64,000 nucleotides of DNA. Source: Devosia marina (lineage in GTDB: Bacteria; Pseudomonadota; Alphaproteobacteria; Rhizobiales; Devosiaceae). The position numbers and the translations under genes are program-made. The notes below the pieces were generated by a model that saw only the letters and a program-made list of their open reading frames with translations, ran no database searches and had not been told where the DNA came from. Positions 18,301 through 26,306 of the stretch are shown piece by piece (the first letter of the stretch is position 1; every line of letters starts with the position of its first letter). Location: the NCBI RefSeq assembly GCF_009758415.1, contig NZ_WQRF01000001.1, positions 1,426,001-1,490,000 of the forward strand, read 5' to 3'.

Positions 18301-18732
18301 GAAGGCCAGTTCCAGCGCGCTCGACATGATCGAGGCCTCGATGGCGAAGAGGATGAAGGTAAAGCTGGCATAGATCAGCGAAGTGATCGTCGAGCCGATA
18401 TAGCCAAAGCTGGCCCCGCGCGTGAGCAGGTCGACATCGACGCCATGCCGGGTCGCGTAGCGCGAGATCGGCACGCCAACCAGCAAAATGGCGATGGAGG
18501 CGACGAGAATCGCAATCAACGCATTGGTGGTGCCGTAGGAAAGTGTAATGGCCCCGCCGATCGCCTCCAGTGCAAGGAAGGAAATGGCGCCGATAGCGGT
18601 CTGGGAAATCCGGTCATTGGAGAAGCGCCGAGCCGACTTGGCGGTAAAGCGCAGCGCATAGTCTTCCAGGGTCTGGTCGGCCACCCAGCGATTATATTCG
18701 CGCCTGACCGGAATGATCCGCTGCCGTGCCAT
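15364..18732 (-). CDS. hybrid sensor histidine kinase with an NCS1-permease sensory domain
   Basis: A 1122-residue fusion. Residues 1 to about 485 resemble a nucleobase:cation symporter-1 (purine/cytosine permease family) with about twelve membrane segments. Residues 500-540 carry a cluster of eight cysteines (C502, C505, C517, C525, C528, C529, C535, C539), like a zinc ribbon. Two more membrane segments follow (about 573-593 and 605-630), then a coiled linker. The kinase core has H685 in SHELRTPLNAVMGYAQ, the N-box LVNLLSNAIKFT and G-boxes (DSGSGI, GLGLGL). A receiver with D927/D928 and D971 ends it, plus a ~100-residue tail. It lies divergently next to the urea importer genes, so it may sense urea or a nucleobase through its permease part. 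That is inference; the architecture is plain. Confidence 0.9.
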   Translation of the reverse strand: MARQRIIPVRREYNRWVADQTLEDYALRFTAKSARRFSNDRISQTAIGAISFLALEAIGGAITLSYGTTNALIAILVASIAILLVGVPISRYATRHGVDVDLLTRGASFGYIGSTITSLIYASFTFILFAIEASIMSSALELAFGIPLWIGHIISALVVIPLVTHGIRMISSFQMLTQPIWIVLNILPFFFIAFMDWEKFDLWRAFAGLGEPEGAAGSIAPFEIAKFGAASAVILALMTQIGEQVDFLRFLPAEGAPKWRHKIGIFLAGAGWVVVGAPKLIAGSFLAFLALSVGVSPEHASEPGHMYAVAFGYMIPNEFVALMLMAVFVVVSQLKINVMNAYAGSLAWSNFFSRLTHSHPGRVVWLLFNVAIALLLMELGIYRLLEETLGIFSIIAMAWLCSISADLFINKPLGLAPPGIEFKRAHLYDINPVGVGSMFLSVVIALTAHFGAFGEMASALSPYIALIVCFIASPAIAWATKGKYYLARKPRKQWQSRQTLTCSICEHPFEPEDMAWCPAYAAPICSLCCSLDARCHDMCKPHAHFRAQTHAVAASILPQWAIDKLRSRLGRYGISMAIATAILGGILGLIYYFASRSAPNTADVVGGTLLVVFFVFAVAAGVMTWFLVLAHDSRLVAEEESSRQNTLLLKEIDAHSKTDAELQRAKEKAEAANQAKSRYVVGLSHELRTPLNAVMGYAQILERDGQLPENRRGSAQVIRRSAEHLSGLIDGLLDISKIEAGRLQVYASEVNIQDFLDQIVDMFRLQAEAKGLEFRHERARALPDYVRTDEKRLRQILVNLLSNAIKFTSAGHVSFSVGYRMQVATFTVEDSGSGIAAADLDHVFEPFVRGEAERNRFTPGLGLGLTITKLLTETLGGEITVSSAVGEGTRFQARLMLSKVERPAKRMAPVQQIIGYQGRRRTIMVVDDNADHRQLMHEMLAPLGFTVLTAVDGQSCLAAIETARPDLFFVDIRMPGMSGWELVQAMRARGVVAPMIMLSANIGDGANPTSADAGHSDTLAKPFDLNQLVDRLGTHLGLEWVHEAPDKPAPRDRQMRSPGAEHLRDLAALSQIGHVRGIDDKLAELAADPANLPLVEALRQHMQNFDFDGFAETLERVGHEPD

Positions 18733-18864
18733 GCAAGCCTAAGCCTTAACCAATTCGTCGCGCTGCCCAAAAAATCGCCAGCCCTTCAATAGCACGAAAT
18801 TGGGAAAAATCACGCGGTTTTTCAGGGCTTTCCGCCGATAGCGGGAATCAACGCGACAGGCAGT

Positions 18865-18880
18865 TACGTCAATCGACGTA
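18865..18880. promoter_or_regulatory. inverted repeat, candidate operator upstream of urtA
   Basis: TACGTC and GACGTA form a perfect 6-bp dyad around AATC, in the 235-base gap between the divergent permease-kinase gene and urtA, 88 bases before the urtA start. The size suits a dimeric regulator such as the LuxR-type response regulator encoded nearby. I saw no sigma-54 promoter (GG-N10-GC) in the gap. Confidence 0.4.
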
Positions 18881-18967
18881 TAGGGCGAACGTTAAGAGAT
18901 GTCCCAGTGTGCCCCCAGGACGCCTCCCGGTGTCTTCAGGGACTCAACAGGTCTAGAGGGACAACAC

Positions 18968-20263
18968 ATGAAAAACTTCAGCGCGAAAAGCGCTTTGCTC
19001 GCCGCCGCACTTGCCGGCAGCGTCTCGCTGTCTGCAGTGCCGGTCATGGCGCAGGACGACACTATCAAGGTCGGCATTCTGCACTCGCTCTCGGGCACCA
19101 TGGCGATTTCGGAAACCACGCTCAAGGACACCATGCTGTTCCTGATCGAACAGCAGAATGCCAAGGGCGGCGTGATGGGCAAGATGCTCGAACCCGTCGT
19201 GGTCGACATCGCGTCGGACTGGCCGCTGGCCGCCGAGTTGGCCCGTCAGCTCATCGAAGTCGATGAAGTCGATGCGGTGTTTGGTTGCTGGACCTCGGTT
19301 TGCCGCAAATCGGTGCTGCCGGTGTTTGAAGAACTCAATTCGCTGCTCTTCTACCCGGTGCAGTACGAAGGCGAAGAATCCCAGCGCAACGTGTTCTACA
19401 CCGGTGCCTCCCCGAACCAGCAGGCCATTCCAGCCGTCGACTATCTGATGAACGAAGAGGGCGTCGAGCGCTGGGTTCTGGCTGGCACTGACTATGTCTA
19501 CCCCCAGACCACCAACAAGATCCTCGAGCAGTACCTGCTCGACAAGGGTGTGGCCGCCGAAGACATCATGATCAACTACACGCCCTTCGGTCATTCCGAT
19601 TGGCAGACCATTGTCTCCGACATCGTCGCCTTTGGTTCGGAAGGCAAGAAGACCGCCGTTGTCTCCACCATCAATGGTGACGCCAACGTGCCGTTCTACC
19701 GCGAACTGGGCAACCAAGGCGTTGCCGCTGAGGACATCCCCGTGGTGGCCTTCTCGGTGGGTGAAGAAGAACTCTCGGGCTTCGACACCACCCCGCTGGT
19801 GGGCCATCTGGCCGCCTGGAACTACTTCATGAGTGTCGATACCCCGGAAAATGAGCAGTTCATCGCTGACTGGCAGGCGTTCATCGGTTCGGAAGACCGC
19901 GTCACCAATGACCCGATGGAAGCTCACCTGATTGGCTTCAACCTCTGGGTCAAGGCCGTGGAAGCGGCCGGCACCACCGATGCTGACGCCGTCATCGACG
20001 CCATTGTCGGTCTCGAAACCCCGAACCTGACCGGCGGCATGGCCACCATGCTCCCCAACCACCACATCACCAAGCCCGTGCTGATCGGTGAAATCCAGGA
20101 TGACGGCCAGTTCTTCGTGGTCTGGGAAACCGAAGACCTCGTGCCGGGCGATGCCTGGTCCGACTTCCTGCCAGAGAGCGCCATGCTCGAGGCCGATTGG
20201 ACCGCCCCGATCAACTGCGGCAACTACAACACCGAGACCGAGAGCTGCGGCTCGGCAATGTAA
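18968..20263 (+). CDS. urtA: urea ABC transporter substrate-binding protein
   Basis: A 431-residue periplasmic protein with a signal peptide (MKNFSAKSALLAAALAGSVS, cleavage after VMA at residue 28). The mature part starts DDTIKVGILHSLSGTMAISE, as in UrtA of the FmdD/branched-chain amino acid binding-protein family, and VFGCWTSVCRKSVLPVFEE is a UrtA hallmark. It delivers urea (or short amides) to the UrtBC channel. The ATG at 18968 has AGAGGGA just upstream and puts the signal peptide at the N-terminus; an in-frame start at 18899 does not. First gene of urtABCDE, probably nitrogen-regulated. Confidence 0.95.
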   Translation: MKNFSAKSALLAAALAGSVSLSAVPVMAQDDTIKVGILHSLSGTMAISETTLKDTMLFLIEQQNAKGGVMGKMLEPVVVDIASDWPLAAELARQLIEVDEVDAVFGCWTSVCRKSVLPVFEELNSLLFYPVQYEGEESQRNVFYTGASPNQQAIPAVDYLMNEEGVERWVLAGTDYVYPQTTNKILEQYLLDKGVAAEDIMINYTPFGHSDWQTIVSDIVAFGSEGKKTAVVSTINGDANVPFYRELGNQGVAAEDIPVVAFSVGEEELSGFDTTPLVGHLAAWNYFMSVDTPENEQFIADWQAFIGSEDRVTNDPMEAHLIGFNLWVKAVEAAGTTDADAVIDAIVGLETPNLTGGMATMLPNHHITKPVLIGEIQDDGQFFVVWETEDLVPGDAWSDFLPESAMLEADWTAPINCGNYNTETESCGSAM

Positions 20264-20281
20264 GGCAGCTTGCCTGACCTG

Positions 20282-20305
20282 GGCAGGGGCGTCGCCGCCC
20301 CTGCC
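20282..20305 (+). terminator. intercistronic hairpin after urtA
   Basis: A perfect 10-bp stem (20282-20291 with 20296-20305) with a 4-base loop lies 18 bases after the urtA stop. Only a short T run follows, so it probably stabilises the urtA message and lets part of transcription through to urtB. Confidence 0.6.
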
Positions 20306-20342
20306 AACTCGACTTTCCCGAACGACAAGGACTTGCCCCGCG

Positions 20343-21962
20343 ATGCTGATCCTCCGCGCACTCCGCCTGGTGCTTCTGGCCCTGCCGTTCCTGCTGTTGC
20401 CGTCCAACGCCATCCGCGCACAGGACGCAGCAACCGACATTCCTGCCGCCATTCAGGCCATGGGCGAGGCCAATCTGCGCGAACTCGAACAGATCGTCGC
20501 CGACCTTGCCGCAACCGGGAGCGATACGGTCGTTCCGGTCCTGACCGCCCTGGGCGATGGCAATCTCTATCTCGAAGAAACCTCCGGCGCCGTCCTGATT
20601 GAACGCGGTTCGACCTATCTCGAACCGCTTTCAGGCGAGGCTGTCGAACTGGGTGCCGATGCTGATCTCTCCAAGATCCGCGTCAATAACGGCTTGCGAC
20701 GCGATATCGCCGCCGCCCTCGCCGGAATGACGCTGATGAGCGACAGCCCCGCCCGCCGCCTGACGGCCGCGCAGGGATTTCTGGCCAATCCCGACCCTGC
20801 CAATATCCCGCTGCTCGACGAGGCCATTGCGGCCGAGACCGATGCCAATGTCCTCAAGGCCATGCAAGCGGCCCGGGCCGTGACCATTCTGGGCGACGAC
20901 GAGCAGAGCGTTGCGGACCGGAAGGCCGCCGTGCCGCTGGTCGCATCCGGCGCGGGGCGCAACGCCTTGACCATCCTCAACTCCGCGCTCAATGGCGCAC
21001 CCGAAGAACTGGCGCCGACGATCCAGTCGGCCATTGCCGGTCTCGAACAGGAGCGCGCCATCTGGGGCGCCCTGCAGAATGTCTGGTTTGGCCTCTCGCT
21101 CGGCTCGGTCCTGCTGCTGGCCGCCATTGGTCTGGCCATCACCTTCGGCGTCATGGGTGTCATCAACATGGCGCATGGTGAAATGGTCATGCTGGGGGCC
21201 TACACCACCTTCATCGTCCAGTTGGTCATCCGCCAGAATTTCCCCGGCCTGCTCGACTATTCCCTGCTCATCGCCCTGCCCTGCGCCTTCCTGGTCACCG
21301 GTGCGATCGGGGTCGGCATCGAGCGCGGCATCATCCGCTGGCTCTATGGCCGCCCGCTTGAAACCCTGCTCGCCACCTGGGGCCTGTCGCTGATCCTGCA
21401 GCAGACCGTGCGCTCGATCTTCGGCCCCACCAACCAGATGGTCATCGCCCCGACCTGGATGTCGGGCTCGACCGAATTCTTCGGTCTCTCGATTACCTAT
21501 GGCCGGTTCTGGATCGTCATTTTTGCCATCATTGTCTTCCTGTTGCTACTGATGGTGCTCAATCGGACCGCGCTGGGCCTGCAGATGCGTGCCGTGACTC
21601 AAAACCGCCGCATGGCCTCGGCCATGGGCATCCGCACCCCCTTTGTCGACGCCATGACCTTCGGCCTAGGCTCCGGCATCGCCGGGCTGGCCGGTGTGGC
21701 GCTGACCCAGATCGACAACATCTCCCCCAATCTGGGCCAGAACTACATCATCGACAGCTTCATGGTCGTGGTCTTTGGCGGTGTCGGCAATCTCTGGGGC
21801 ACGCTGGTCGGCGCGTTGACCCTTGGCGTCGCGAACAAGTTCCTCGAACCCTATGCTGGCGCGGTTCTGGGCAAGATCCTGATCCTGGTCCTCATCATCC
21901 TCTTTATTCAAAGGCGGCCGAGAGGGCTGTTCGCCCTCAAGGGTCGGGCGGTGGAACAATGA
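20343..21962 (+). CDS. urtB: urea ABC transporter permease UrtB
   Basis: A 539-residue LivH-type permease. After a signal peptide (LLALPFLLLPSNAIRAQ) comes a ~220-residue periplasmic extension of helical, HEAT-like repeats (RDIAAALAGMTLMSDSPARR and similar), normal for UrtB. The membrane part begins near residue 250 (WFGLSLGSVLLLAAIGLAIT) with the LivH motif FGVMGVINMAHGEMVMLGAY. The ATG at 20343 is chosen since the signal peptide follows it; the upstream open frame overlaps urtA. It forms the urea channel with UrtC. Confidence 0.93.
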   Translation: MLILRALRLVLLALPFLLLPSNAIRAQDAATDIPAAIQAMGEANLRELEQIVADLAATGSDTVVPVLTALGDGNLYLEETSGAVLIERGSTYLEPLSGEAVELGADADLSKIRVNNGLRRDIAAALAGMTLMSDSPARRLTAAQGFLANPDPANIPLLDEAIAAETDANVLKAMQAARAVTILGDDEQSVADRKAAVPLVASGAGRNALTILNSALNGAPEELAPTIQSAIAGLEQERAIWGALQNVWFGLSLGSVLLLAAIGLAITFGVMGVINMAHGEMVMLGAYTTFIVQLVIRQNFPGLLDYSLLIALPCAFLVTGAIGVGIERGIIRWLYGRPLETLLATWGLSLILQQTVRSIFGPTNQMVIAPTWMSGSTEFFGLSITYGRFWIVIFAIIVFLLLLMVLNRTALGLQMRAVTQNRRMASAMGIRTPFVDAMTFGLGSGIAGLAGVALTQIDNISPNLGQNYIIDSFMVVVFGGVGNLWGTLVGALTLGVANKFLEPYAGAVLGKILILVLIILFIQRRPRGLFALKGRAVEQ

Positions 21963-21999
21963 GTGTTCTGATCTGCACAAAGACCACCGGAGAACTTGC

Positions 22000-23211
22000 A
22001 TGCTGACCCAAGCCCTGTTCCGCGCACTCGACAAGAAGGCCATCTGGGTCATTGCCATCTTCCTGGCCGTCGCCGTTCTTGTGCCCATGGCCAATCTGCT
22101 GATCCCGCCGGGCCAGTACGGGCACGTGCCGACCTATCTCGTCTCGCTGATGGGCAAATATCTGGCCTATGCGATCCTCGCGCTCGCCCTCGATCTGGTC
22201 TGGGGCTATTGCGGAATCCTTTCGCTCGGACACGGCGCCTTCTTCGCGCTGGGGGGCTATGCAATGGGCATGTATCTGATGCGCCAGATCGGCAGCCGCG
22301 GCGTCTATGGCAATCCGGTGCTGCCCGACTTCATGGTCTTCCTGAACTACTCCGAACTGCCCTGGTTCTGGCTGGGCATGGACAATTTCTGGTTCGCCAT
22401 GCTGATGGTTGTGTTCGTTCCCGGCCTGCTGGCCTTTGTGTTCGGTTTCTTTGCGTTCCGCAGCCGCGTTACGGGCGTCTATCTCTCCATCATCACCCAG
22501 GCGATGACCTTCGCCCTGCTGCTGGCATTTTTCCGCAACGATATGGGCTTTGGCGGCAATAACGGGCTGACCGACTTCAAGGATATTCTGGGTGTGTCCG
22601 TGCAGGCGCAGAGCACCCGCGCCACGCTGTTCGCCGCCACCGCCATTGCCCTGGCGCTCTCGGTGCTGGTCTGTTCGATGATCGTGAATTCCAAGCTGGG
22701 CAAGGTGATGATCGCGGTGCGCGACGCGGAAAGCCGCACCCGCTTCCTCGGTTATCGCGTTGAATATGTGAAGCTCTTTGCCTTCACGGTTTCCGCCATC
22801 ATGGCTGGCATTGCTGGCGCGCTCTATGTCCCGCAGGTGGGCATCATCAACCCCTCAGAATTTGACCCGGCCAATTCCATCGAAGTGGTGATCTGGACGG
22901 CCGTGGGTGGACGCGGCACGCTGATCGGCCCGATCATCGGCGCCATCGTGGTCAATCTGGGCAAATCCTGGTTCACAACCACCCTGCCCGAGCTCTGGCT
23001 GTTTGCCCTGGGCGCGCTGTTCGTCTTCACCACGCTGTTCCTGCCCAAAGGCATTGTGGGCCTGTGGCACCAGGCGTGGGGCAGGATGCGCCGCAAAACC
23101 GAGCACGCGGAACGGCCCGCCCCACCCACGCCCGCCCAGTCCGCAGATATCGAGCGCGGCGAAGACCCCGCCAGCTTCGGCCACGAAGCGCAACCCAAAC
23201 CGGCGGAGTAA
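22000..23211 (+). CDS. urtC: urea ABC transporter permease UrtC
   Basis: A 403-residue LivM-type permease with about nine or ten membrane segments. It carries the family motif LDLVWGYCGILSLGHGAFFALGG split over residues 66-88 and the C-terminal AVGGRGTLIGPIIGA. It pairs with UrtB. The last ~40 residues are charged and proline-rich and probably lie in the cytoplasm. A GGAG lies before the ATG at 22000, 37 bases after urtB. UrtD begins five bases after its stop. Confidence 0.94.
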   Translation: MLTQALFRALDKKAIWVIAIFLAVAVLVPMANLLIPPGQYGHVPTYLVSLMGKYLAYAILALALDLVWGYCGILSLGHGAFFALGGYAMGMYLMRQIGSRGVYGNPVLPDFMVFLNYSELPWFWLGMDNFWFAMLMVVFVPGLLAFVFGFFAFRSRVTGVYLSIITQAMTFALLLAFFRNDMGFGGNNGLTDFKDILGVSVQAQSTRATLFAATAIALALSVLVCSMIVNSKLGKVMIAVRDAESRTRFLGYRVEYVKLFAFTVSAIMAGIAGALYVPQVGIINPSEFDPANSIEVVIWTAVGGRGTLIGPIIGAIVVNLGKSWFTTTLPELWLFALGALFVFTTLFLPKGIVGLWHQAWGRMRRKTEHAERPAPPTPAQSADIERGEDPASFGHEAQPKPAE

Positions 23212-23216
23212 AGGCC

Positions 23217-23966
23217 ATGAGCGCGCACACCGATACCATGCTCTATCTTGACGGCGTCTCGGTTGCCTTTGACGGCTTCAAGGCGATCAACAACCTCGCC
23301 ATCATCGTCAAGCCAGCGGAGATGCTGGCAATCATCGGCCCCAATGGCGCGGGCAAGACCACCATGATGGACATTATCACGGGCAAGACGCGGCCTGACA
23401 CTGGCCAGGTATTGTTCGATGGCCGTACTGACCTGACCAGGCTGGATGAAGCCGCCATCGCCAATCTGGGCATTGGTCGCAAGTTCCAGAAGCCGACGGT
23501 TTTCGAGAGTCAAACCGTCTGGGACAACCTGGAAATGGCGCTGAAGAAGCCGCGCGGCATCTTCTCGACCCTGTTCTACACCGCCAGTGACGACGATGTG
23601 GCGCGGATCACCGAAATCCTCGAGACGGTCCGTCTCATCGCACGCAAGGACGAACTCGCCGCCAATCTCAGCCACGGCCAGAAACAATGGCTCGAAATCG
23701 GCATGTTGTTGGCGCAGGATCCAAAGCTCTTGCTGGTCGATGAACCGGTGGCCGGCATGACTGACAGCGAAACCGAGGAAACCGCAAAGCTGCTGCGCGA
23801 AATTTCACAGACCCGCTCGGTGGTGGTGGTCGAGCATGACATGAGCTTTGTCCGCGAATTGGGCTCGCGCGTCGTCTGCCTTGCAGAAGGATCGGTGCTC
23901 GCCGAAGGCTCACTCGATCAGGTCAGCGCCAATCCGGTTGTTATTGAACGCTATCTGGGGAGGTGA
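23217..23966 (+). CDS. urtD: urea ABC transporter ATP-binding protein UrtD
   Basis: A 249-residue LivG-type ATPase. Walker A is at residues 41-48 (GPNGAGKT); the signature is LSHGQ (151-155) in place of LSGGQ, as is usual in UrtD (NLSHGQKQWLEIGM). Walker B is LLLVDEPVAGM, H-loop VVVEHDMSF. The start at 23217 has GGAG ten bases upstream and excludes an out-of-place extension into urtC. Confidence 0.94.
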   Translation: MSAHTDTMLYLDGVSVAFDGFKAINNLAIIVKPAEMLAIIGPNGAGKTTMMDIITGKTRPDTGQVLFDGRTDLTRLDEAAIANLGIGRKFQKPTVFESQTVWDNLEMALKKPRGIFSTLFYTASDDDVARITEILETVRLIARKDELAANLSHGQKQWLEIGMLLAQDPKLLLVDEPVAGMTDSETEETAKLLREISQTRSVVVVEHDMSFVRELGSRVVCLAEGSVLAEGSLDQVSANPVVIERYLGR

Positions 23967-23968
23967 GA

Positions 23969-24673
23969 ATGGTAGCTGCACTCTCAATCAATTCCATCGA
24001 CCTACACTACGGTGCCGCACAGGCGCTCAAGGGCATCTCCCTCACCTGCCAGCCGGGAAAGATCACGGCCGTGCTGGGTCGCAATGGCGTGGGCAAGTCG
24101 TCCACCTTGCGGGCCATCACCGGTATCAATCACCTATCTGCTGGTGACATCACCTTTGGCGAGGAAGTGCTCAAAAGAACTCCACCCTATAAGCGTGCCC
24201 GCATGGGCATCGGCTATGTGCCGCAGGGCCGCGAGATCTTCCCCCTGCTCACCGTCAAAGAGAATCTCGAGACCGGCTATGCGGGGCTTGCACGGTCGGA
24301 GCGCAACGTTCCCGACTACATTTTTGAACTCTTTCCGGTTCTGAAATCCATGCTGGGCCGTCGGGGGGGCGACTTGTCGGGCGGTCAGCAGCAACAACTG
24401 GCCATTGGCCGCGCGCTGGTCACCCGGCCCAAGGTGCTGGTGCTCGACGAGCCTACCGAGGGCATTCAGCCTTCGATCATCAAGGATATCGGCCGCGCGC
24501 TGCAATTTCTGCGCGATGAGAAGGGCATGACCATCCTTTTGGTAGAACAATTCCTCGATTTCTGCCGCGAAATTGCCGACGACATCTATGTCATGGATCG
24601 CGGCGAGATCATGCATACCGGCCCTGCCAGCGACCTTGACCTGCCCGACGTGCGCAAGCACCTGATGGTCTAG
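23969..24673 (+). CDS. urtE: urea ABC transporter ATP-binding protein UrtE
   Basis: A 234-residue LivF-type ATPase. Walker A is at residues 37-45 (GRNGVGKSS), signature LSGGQ at 136-140, Walker B VLVLDEPTEGIQPS, H-loop LLVEQFLDF; the Q-loop has YVPQGREIFPLLTV, standard for this subunit. The ATG at 23969 has GGAGG five bases upstream, which also contains the urtD stop; an in-frame GTG at 23963 would overlap the ribosome site itself. Last gene of the urt operon. Confidence 0.94.
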   Translation: MVAALSINSIDLHYGAAQALKGISLTCQPGKITAVLGRNGVGKSSTLRAITGINHLSAGDITFGEEVLKRTPPYKRARMGIGYVPQGREIFPLLTVKENLETGYAGLARSERNVPDYIFELFPVLKSMLGRRGGDLSGGQQQQLAIGRALVTRPKVLVLDEPTEGIQPSIIKDIGRALQFLRDEKGMTILLVEQFLDFCREIADDIYVMDRGEIMHTGPASDLDLPDVRKHLMV

Positions 24674-24680
24674 ACACAAA

Positions 24681-24710
24681 AAAGCACCCGGCCGAAGCCG
24701 GGCGCCTTTA
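24681..24710. terminator. shared bidirectional terminator with UUCG loop
   Basis: Stem 24687-24692 with 24697-24702 and loop CGAA. Read leftward it is C(UUCG)G, a very stable tetraloop, followed by six T: a strong terminator for the leftward acidic-protein gene. Read rightward it is followed by CTTTAA and serves urtE more weakly. Confidence 0.8.
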
Positions 24711-24727
24711 ACACCGAAGTGATCCGA

Positions 24728-25063
24728 TTACATGTCGAACCAGCCATCGGCCTCACATTCTGCAAGCGTGATGATGCCAAGGTCCACGGAAGTGGCCGTT
24801 TCAGAATCGGTGGCAGGGACGTTGTTGATGGCAGCGTTGCCCGCCACAGAGTCGTCAGCGGTGTCGTCATCGTTGTCAGTGCCCGTGCTGGACAGGGATT
24901 CAGTCTCGGCCGCAAGCTGCAGGTCAGCGCAGCGGGCCGCAACGGCCTCGACATCGGTTTCGGCAACAGTTTGGGTGCCGATCATCATGCCCTGGGCAAA
25001 AGCGGGGGTTGCGATCAGGCCGGCGGAAAGGGCGATGGCGGAAAGTGCAGACTTAATGGTCAT
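24728..25063 (-). CDS. small acidic exported protein of unknown function
   Basis: A 111-residue protein with a signal peptide (MTIKSALSAIALSAGLIATP, cleavage after AFA) and a very acidic, Thr/Ser/Asp-rich mature part (TGTDNDDDTADDS, then DSETATSVDLG). Two cysteines sit at ARCADL and LAECEAD. It is transcribed against urt and ure, between the two operons, and ends in a strong terminator. I recognise no domain; the composition suggests a disordered, possibly cation-binding periplasmic protein. The divergent ureD start is 78 bases away, so promoters overlap. Confidence 0.75.
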   Translation of the reverse strand: MTIKSALSAIALSAGLIATPAFAQGMMIGTQTVAETDVEAVAARCADLQLAAETESLSSTGTDNDDDTADDSVAGNAAINNVPATDSETATSVDLGIITLAECEADGWFDM

Positions 25064-25141
25064 TTGGTATAACCTTTTGAAAATTATCTCTGAAAGAGCG
25101 CTTGCTCACCCCCTCAACGGCAACCCCACCGGATCGTTGCA

Positions 25142-25984
25142 ATGAAATTTGCCGAGGCGGAAATCGTGAACGGCCCGATATTGCAACGCGCGCGCGGCAT
25201 CGGGCGCATCACGGCCAAGCAGGTCGACGAGCGCACGCGCCTGGACACTTTGTTCCAGGAAGGGTGTGGCAAGATTCGCCTGCCCAATACCCATTCGAGC
25301 AGCCTGGAAGCCGTGCTGATCAACACGGCGGGCGGCATAACCGGTGGCGACCATCTGCTCTGGGGCGCCGAGCTGGCGCCGGATGGCCACATGGTCCTGA
25401 CCACCCAGGCTTGCGAACGCAGCTATCGCTCGACCGGCGATTTCGGGCGCGTGGAAACTAGACTGAAAGTCGGCGCCGGCGGCCATCTCGACTGGCTGCC
25501 CCAGGAAACCATTCTCTTTGCTGCCAGCAAGCTCGACCGCCGGCTGGAGGTGGATCTGGACGAAGGCGCCACCCTGACCGCGATCGAGGCGGTGCTGCTG
25601 GGACGGGACGCCATGGGCGAGGATGCCGCCGACGCCCTGCTGCGCGACAATTGGCGTATCCGTCGCAATGGCCAACTGGTCCACGCCGAGGCCACCCAAT
25701 TGCACGCAACCGCTGAGGAGCGGCAAAGCCTTTCGCTATTGAATGGAAACAGGGCCTTCGCCAGCGTGCTGCATATAGCCGCGACGCCGGACCGCGCCAG
25801 CGCCATCGGCGACCGGGTCCGCGCCATGCTGCCCGCGGACCAGGCGATTGCCGTCAGCGTCAACCAATCCCGTCTGGTCATACGTGCCATGGCGCCAACC
25901 GGGCTTGCCCTGCGCCGCATGATCGTACCAGTCTTGCTCGAACTCACCGCAGCGGGCAGCCTGCCCCGCCTCTGGCATCTTTAG
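25142..25984 (+). CDS. ureD: urease accessory protein UreD
   Basis: A 280-residue cytoplasmic protein of the UreD/UreH family, the scaffold on which UreF and UreG load nickel into apo-urease. Family motifs are ILINTAGGITGGD-like (VLINTAGGITGGD, residues 59-71), TTQACERSYRS and the ETILFAAS strand. It starts the urease operon; ureA follows after nine bases. The ATG at 25142 is preceded by GGAT at eight bases. Confidence 0.94.
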   Translation: MKFAEAEIVNGPILQRARGIGRITAKQVDERTRLDTLFQEGCGKIRLPNTHSSSLEAVLINTAGGITGGDHLLWGAELAPDGHMVLTTQACERSYRSTGDFGRVETRLKVGAGGHLDWLPQETILFAASKLDRRLEVDLDEGATLTAIEAVLLGRDAMGEDAADALLRDNWRIRRNGQLVHAEATQLHATAEERQSLSLLNGNRAFASVLHIAATPDRASAIGDRVRAMLPADQAIAVSVNQSRLVIRAMAPTGLALRRMIVPVLLELTAAGSLPRLWHL

Positions 25985-25993
25985 GACCGGAAG

Positions 25994-26296
25994 ATGAATC
26001 TCACGCCTCGCGAAAAAGACAAACTGCTGATCTCGATGGCCGCCATGGTGGCGCGCCGGCGCCTTGAGCGCGGCGTCAAGCTCAACCATCCCGAAGCCAT
26101 CGCGCTGATCACCGACTTCGTTGTGGAAGGCGCGCGGGATGGCCGCGCCGTCTCCGAACTCATGGAGGCCGGAGCCCATGTCGTCACCCGCGACCAGGTC
26201 ATGGAAGGCGTCGCCGAAATGATCCACGACGTGCAGGTCGAAGCCACATTCCCCGACGGCACCAAGCTCGTCACCGTTCATCAGCCGATCCGATAA
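25994..26296 (+). CDS. ureA: urease gamma subunit
   Basis: A 100-residue protein that matches the full length of urease gamma ([58 protein letters not shown]). It is part of the (alpha-beta-gamma)3 enzyme that hydrolyses urea to ammonia and carbamate. A separate gene for gamma and beta is the usual arrangement outside Helicobacter. AGGA lies seven bases before the ATG. Confidence 0.97.
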   Translation: MNLTPREKDKLLISMAAMVARRRLERGVKLNHPEAIALITDFVVEGARDGRAVSELMEAGAHVVTRDQVMEGVAEMIHDVQVEATFPDGTKLVTVHQPIR

Positions 26297-26306
26297 AGAG
26301 GCCCAA

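Noticed and set aside
18733-18967. Sigma-54 promoter expected upstream of a nitrogen-controlled urtA
   Set aside because: No GG-N10-GC element in a TGGCAC-N5-TTGC context was found in the gap.
18953-20452. 499-residue open frame opposite urtA
   Set aside because: Antisense shadow of urtA and the start of urtB; no ribosome site or family motif.
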